In this document: positions 62,901 to 64,000 of the stretch, in pieces
How positions within the stretch are numbered: position 1 is the stretch's first letter
How the letters are laid out: every line of letters begins with the position of its first letter
From: Mesaphorura yosii
Lineage: Eukaryota > Arthropoda > Collembola > Poduromorpha > Tullbergiidae
Reading direction: 5' to 3'
DNA length: 64,000 bases
NCBI GenBank assembly: GCA_009869945.1
Contig: WIXG01000315.1
Span: 28,793 to 92,792, forward strand
Translations under genes and position numbers: made by a program
The notes under the pieces: generated by a model
Seen by the model: the letters and a program-made list of their open reading frames with translations, nothing else
What the model was told of the DNA's origin: nothing
The model's database searches: none

Positions 62901-64000
62901 AATTCAACAGTCTCCATCGTCTCATGTTTTACCGCATGGTGCACTATCTGTGCCGGCCTAAGATGAATTGGTTCCAACTGAGCAGACAATTTTCTCACTA
63001 CAGCCATTGTCTTCACATGCTTTAGCTTGACCTTTTGATACTGCTCAAGTGCCTTTTGCGACTCCGGCTTACACTCTTCTAATATTTCTGCAATACTGAC
63101 TTTCCGAGTACGACGTTTCTTCTGCCTTTTTCTTTCCCCAGTGGGAAGCATAGTAGGCTCGGGGATTGCAAGAGGCGGCATGTCCTCGACAGTCTCAAGT
63201 TCAGAAATGTCCACTCTACCAAACAACACCTCCCTCGATTGATCAGAAAAAGCGGCATCCGGGCTAGACTCACATAACGTCTTCACCAATTCAAGTACCC
63301 CTTCGATTTCTTGAGCTACATCGGCCGATTTTCCAGCCTCAATAGCTTGACGAACTTTCTTCACTTTTTTCTTCATCTCCGGTCGTGGCTGTGGATGAAA
63401 TGTAAATGGAATTCCTTCTTGGACAACGACTTCCAAGAATTGTTCAATTTCTTCTAACTCTGGCTGAACATCTTCCAATTTCTTCTCTCTGATGGCTTTC
63501 TTCACACGCTCTGCTTTCTTCTTCATTTCTGGTGCAGGTGTTGGTTTGTAAGTTACCGGTTCACCAGTTTGCGTCACTTCAGTCAAGTACGTTTGAAGTT
63601 CAGCGAGTTGTGATTCAGCTTCTTTGGTTTGACCGGAACTGATGGCTTCTTTGACTTTCTTAATTTTCTTCTTTACTTCTGGTCGTGGTTCGGGTTTAAA
63701 TGTGACGAGTTCGCCAACTTGTGTAGCCTCCTCAAAGTAAGTTTCAATTTCTTGGAGACTTTCTGAAATATCTTGCTTCTTGCCTGATTTGACGGCAGAT
63801 TGTACTTTCTTCACTTTCTTTGCCAGCTCTTCTCTTGGTGTTGGTTTGAATACGAACGGTGTACCTTCCATTGTCATTTCAGTCAAGAAAGTTTGAATTT
63901 CTTCGATTTCTTGAGCTACATCGGCCGATTTTCCAGCCTCAATAGCTTGACGAACTTTCTTCACTTTTTTCTTCATCTCCGGTCGTGGCTGTGGATGAAA
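32797..64000 (-). CDS. sls: Sallimus-like titin, C-terminal ~8,960 residues (5' end beyond window)
   Basis: Titin-like elastic protein of muscle, expected to link Z-discs and thick filaments. Exons in coding order: 64000-61618, 61374-61069, 61008-60694, 60622-59848, 59780-59548, 58603-58316, 58204-58168, 58082-57941, 57867-57739, 57663-57496, 57418-53168, 53091-52818, 52544-47706, 47143-40629, 40567-39283, 39218-39060, 38980-38828, 38759-38587, 38523-38429, 38353-37131, 37058-36792, 36720-36606, 36541-36390, 36317-36042, 35966-35602, 35534-35039, 34980-34921, 34847-34767, 34700-34630, 34561-34472, 34400-34104, 34023-33954, 33889-33785, 33717-33529, 33459-33254, 33166-33067, 32999-32797. They total 26,886 nt, an exact multiple of three, with phase kept at each junction. 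The frame is open at the right edge. Visible in this part are 17 Ig domains, one SH3 and five Fn3, with long Pro/Glu/Val/Lys repeats and no kinase. SH3 plus five Fn3 and no kinase matches insect Sallimus; nematode TTN-1 and vertebrate titin carry a kinase. Exon ends rest on splice consensus and domain continuity, not transcripts. Confidence 0.9.
36042..38759 (-). other. Titin Ig-domain cluster 2 (eight I-set domains)
   Basis: Eight Ig domains follow the SH3: one over 38759-38587, 38523-38429 and the start of 38353-37131 (APRFIRSLKS to TAELIVEAP); four within 38353-37131 (PPTFTVRPQT, APIVIEPLVP, PPKFIQTFPP, KQEQFIKKLT); one in 37058-36792 (PEILSPMQDV); one over 36720-36606 and 36541-36390 (PKVTFIRKLP); and one in 36317-36042 (SPKFRPFEKE). 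In the second domain the strand-C Trp is replaced (PELELYF). The exon of 1,223 nt carrying four whole domains contrasts with the domain-per-exon pattern after it. Confidence 0.88.
38828..39218 (-). other. Titin SH3 domain
   Basis: Two exons (39218-39060 and 38980-38828) encode one SH3 fold from VYFAVTSYVADENDVTAM through MIEGDRVYVIE and GNADWWFVKKH to KGWVPSSYL. The double Trp and the GWVPSSYL motif are the usual ligand-groove landmarks. SH3 domains bind proline-rich peptides, and the neighbouring spring is proline-rich. A single SH3 at this point is characteristic of arthropod Sallimus. The intron interrupts the fold between the two halves. Confidence 0.88.
39283..42270 (-). repeat. Titin PEVK-like spring with ~97-residue higher-order repeat
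   Basis: Short 14-16-residue units of the type EEVxEEVTIKKxxPxx fill the end of exon 47143-40629 and exon 40567-39283. They are organised into larger units of about 97 residues marked by KKKKPKKxxVEEAPEEVQL, then KKEQPQ, a TPKxEAP unit and one or two further units. The composition is almost only P, E, V, K, T and I, matching the definition of titin PEVK segments that act as entropic springs. After about 39850 the pattern loosens and gives way to a basic/acidic linker that reaches the SH3 domain. The two exons join in phase 0 across a 61-nt intron. Confidence 0.85.
42280..43690 (-). repeat. Titin ten ~46-residue KPKE repeats
   Basis: Ten copies of an L(A/G/S)(R/K/Q)PKE-type core occur at about 139-nt spacing from about 43620 to 42370 (LGRPKED, LSKPKED, LAQPKEE, LAKPQES, LAKPKEA, LGQPKEE, LARPKEE, LGKGKEE, LARPKEE, LARPKEQ). 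Units carry a TESEVPVKKAKxKK stretch or an AEEKExP variant, and an acidic EEKxGEL segment. The two variants tend to alternate, which suggests a dimeric duplication unit. The sequence is highly charged and should be disordered and spring-like. Confidence 0.8.
43750..52544 (-). repeat. Titin degenerate ~38-40-residue Val/Glu/Thr repeats
   Basis: The whole exon 52544-47706 and the first 3.4 kb of exon 47143-40629 encode about 2,750 residues of weakly conserved units. A typical unit has a small-residue/Pro stretch (ATPxxxV or LTPxxxV), then VQVxQVxxxE, then a Glu/Ser-rich stretch and a basic-Pro end. Examples are SVQVSHVNLSEKEARLEEQ, GVQVTQVSADLATTDL and SVQTEQTTPSESV. Alternating hydrophobic residues in the V-x-V core suggest short beta strands in an otherwise disordered chain. 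The array crosses the 562-nt intron at 47705-47144. Unit borders are too degenerate to count exactly by eye. Confidence 0.7.
47144..47705 (-). other. 562-nt titin intron with possible read-through stop
   Basis: The donor GTAATA after 47706 is weak. If unspliced, the frame continues 15 codons (ending SIAIECSARDL) to TGA at 47659-47661. Splicing to the acceptor TCGTTTAG before 47143 keeps phase 1 and joins LIAD to DSDLPDEF. This intron is several times longer than most others in the gene; no further exon was seen in it. Confidence 0.55.
52818..53370 (-). other. Titin predicted small helical domain between spring segments
   Basis: The end of exon 57418-53168 and exon 53091-52818 encode about 155 residues with ordinary globular composition, unlike the K/E/P-rich flanks. 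Segments such as VEQLVDLLMETLEPVPALVE, LREIATVGYLV, VQEILALQQVG, QAMIHLVERSG, GLKAFAKLVQVVAVEEVMAL and VEDINTFTAQTAAV read as amphipathic helices. An internal RRRSSV motif could be a phosphorylation site. No known domain was recognised. The split by a phase-0 intron falls in the middle of the domain. Confidence 0.6.
53400..56330 (-). repeat. Titin ~357-residue super-repeats in the 4.25-kb exon
   Basis: Three tandem copies start near METVELKK (about 56080), EVVTLKKAERH (about 55010) and MEVVPLKKVDR (about 53940), a spacing near 1,070 bp. Each contains in order QEGELTWxVPxPL, GFxPxETKEI, YEKPEW, LKLGKGKIP, EEKIKLKPxxKPKPE, GEGGVELE, a second LKLGKGK with VVLKPF, RPPGDYELExPEGK and PWRRGKK. The third copy is shortened, passing from the first LKLGKGKIP block directly to GGVELEKPKP. 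The composition (P, E, K) predicts an extended, PEVK-like elastic chain, and the conserved short motifs suggest regularly spaced binding sites. Confidence 0.8.
56560..57418 (-). repeat. Titin RW repeats (KKKKRxxRWxxKE)
   Basis: About five degenerate units of roughly 55-60 residues occur at the start of the 4,251-nt exon. Each pairs a basic motif such as EEVKKKKRVTRWGQKE with an acidic stretch and a VEVVQETQYPAxVP motif. Variants of the core are KKKRVTRW, KKKRGSRW, KKKRISRW and KKRRIIRK (the last has lost the Trp); a related KKKRPTRW sits one exon upstream. A Trp flanked by basic residues inside a disordered chain is a plausible short binding motif. I do not know this repeat from a named family. 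Confidence 0.75.
57496..58204 (-). other. Titin small linker exons before the spring region
   Basis: Four short exons (58204-58168, 58082-57941, 57867-57739, 57663-57496) encode charged, disordered sequence. Motifs include VKPEDRLRKDEA, ILRKKKPTKP, TRRVSFDEKPKEIPWGYKED and KKKRPTRWQQQ. The last is the first copy of the RW motif that recurs in the next exon. The three later exons in this group end in phase 0, so the 142-nt exon would shift frame if skipped while the 129- and 168-nt exons could be skipped in frame. The RVSF motif resembles a basophilic kinase site. Confidence 0.75.
58316..58603 (-). other. Titin single Ig domain (seventh in window)
   Basis: One exon, in phase 1 at both ends, encodes a complete I-set domain from VEKVTPAFTNELIDQR to CWIQIIG. 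It has the strand-C Trp in VKWFLNNK and strand-F GKYTCKLTN. It is the first exon specific to the long isoform, directly after the alternative terminal exon, and leads into the charged spring region. Confidence 0.85.
58675..58680 (-). terminator. Polyadenylation signal for the short titin isoform
   Basis: AATAAA on the minus strand lies 66 nt downstream of the alternative stop codon and 72 nt upstream of the next Ig exon. The position, between an in-frame terminal exon and the next constitutive exon, supports intronic polyadenylation. Confidence 0.55.
58746..59260 (-). CDS. Alternative terminal exon giving a short titin isoform
   Basis: An acceptor TTTCACAG just before 59260 joins in phase 1 to the donor after 59548, the end of the sixth Ig domain. 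The exon encodes 170 residues and stops at TAA 58746-58748. The tail begins GPRSVEEKPKPEWGEKAPG, is strongly acidic (DDSDDDDEVIDF), Ser-rich further on, and ends SEQEMLEFFNEFTSNPSQDH. A minus-strand AATAAA at 58675-58680 follows. It lies within the 944-nt intron that the full-length form removes to reach the Ig exon at 58603. Its use would produce a protein that lacks all downstream spring, SH3 and Fn3 regions. Drosophila sls makes shorter forms such as kettin in the same way. The feeding donor is weak (GTCAGC), which would suit regulated splicing. Confidence 0.75.
59548..61904 (-). other. Titin Ig-domain cluster 1 (six I-set domains)
   Basis: Six Ig domains occur in order: PPKFTLLLKP to TTTNLVVIG (exon ending 61618); APHFELPLKP to SRTNIVIG (61374-61069); APKIILPLPA to SGSVRVIG (61008-60694); PPRFIKPLRP to ASFKVIPE and PPVFVKKLVP to ETNVGVE (both in 60622-59848); and APQFSQRLPQ to TNVTVIDG, split across 60622-59848 and 59780-59548. 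Most show the strand-C Trp (ITWF, VTWY, VKWF, FQWF, VHWL) and the DxGxYxC-like strand F. I-set Ig modules in titins unfold or straighten under load and bind sarcomere proteins. The exons mostly end in phase 1, which favours domain shuffling. Confidence 0.9.
61905..62397 (-). other. Titin unique linker before the first Ig domain
   Basis: This part of exon 64000-61618 has no clear repeat. It is rich in Glu, Lys and Pro, with motifs such as ELVDVVQEGKPYPEI and LPLKLKSAPTYVTEE. The first resembles the VxVVQE-type motifs of the RW repeats further downstream. It leads directly into the Ig domain that begins PPKFTLLLKP. No function can be assigned. Confidence 0.5.
62398..63190 (-). repeat. Titin charged block A (paralogue of the exon-11 super-repeat)
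   Basis: From IPEPTMLPTGER through METVELKK, GFEPFELKEIV, VVLEKYEKPDW, LKLGKGRVPEE and EEKVHLKPISKPKPEV to GGVELE, this segment parallels the block at about 56330-55560 in the 4.25-kb exon. The low-complexity K/E/P-rich sequence should be extended and flexible, with short conserved motifs such as YEKPxW that may bind a partner. The end of this block is nearly identical in DNA to 53431-53570. Confidence 0.75.
63302..64000 (-). repeat. Titin 50-residue tandem repeats with 600-bp higher-order period
   Basis: Five units of exactly 50 codons begin at 64000, 63850, 63700, 63550 and 63400; the last is partial and diverges near 63302. Each starts with an aromatic residue and a KPxPRPE-like motif, then KKKxKKVxxAIxxGK and a Glu-rich amphipathic stretch (EIxxFLxE), ending xxGxPF(V/T). 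The pattern predicts short alpha-helical hairpins or coiled coil joined by proline-rich turns. Unit 5 repeats unit 1 at 600-bp spacing with identical DNA, so the array has a four-unit period and probably continues to the right of the window. I do not recognise this repeat as a named family. Nematode titin also has long tandem repeats proposed to be elastic. Confidence 0.85.

Overview
The window is animal nuclear DNA, most likely from an arthropod with short introns. The grounds are spliced genes with GT-AG introns (mostly 60-100 nt inside genes), a neuronal DIP/lachesin-type immunoglobulin protein, and a giant muscle protein with the Sallimus (arthropod titin) layout: PEVK-like spring, Ig domains, one SH3 domain, five Fn3 domains and no kinase. 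The species cannot be named from the sequence. No prokaryotic, viral or transposon gene was recognised.

Layout. 1-3443: no gene seen. 3444-12829 (+): secreted three-Ig cell-surface protein of the DIP type, with a signal-peptide exon, a 5.1-kb first intron, a 42-nt second exon and then about ten small exons. 12830-29876: about 17 kb without a convincing exon; it probably holds the 3' UTR and regulatory DNA. 29877-31954 (+): complete nine-exon aldehyde dehydrogenase (490 aa) of the ALDH1/2 family. 32797-64000 (-): the C-terminal ~8,960 codons of a Sallimus-like titin, entering from beyond the right edge and ending tail-to-tail with the aldehyde dehydrogenase.

I assembled 37 titin exons by hand. 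Phase is conserved at every junction, the total length is a multiple of three, and the reading frame stays open to a single stop at 32797-32799. In protein order: 50-residue helical repeats; charged Pro/Glu/Lys blocks; six Ig domains; a seventh Ig; small linker exons; 'RW' repeats; ~357-residue super-repeats; a small predicted helical domain; about 2,750 residues of degenerate ~38-40-residue repeats; ten ~46-residue KPKE repeats; PEVK-like repeats with a ~97-residue higher-order period; an SH3 domain; eight Ig; Fn3; two Ig; four Fn3; and a 67-residue tail. Three exons are 4.2-6.5 kb long.

The most interesting item is an alternative last exon (58746-59260) inside the 944-nt intron between the sixth and seventh Ig domains. 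It splices in phase, encodes a distinct acidic tail, stops, and is followed 66 nt later by AATAAA. It would yield a short titin without the spring, SH3 and Fn3 regions, comparable in logic to Drosophila kettin versus full-length Sallimus. The second theme is the set of at least seven different repeat families in one elastic region, some with near-identical copies that imply recent duplication or gene conversion.
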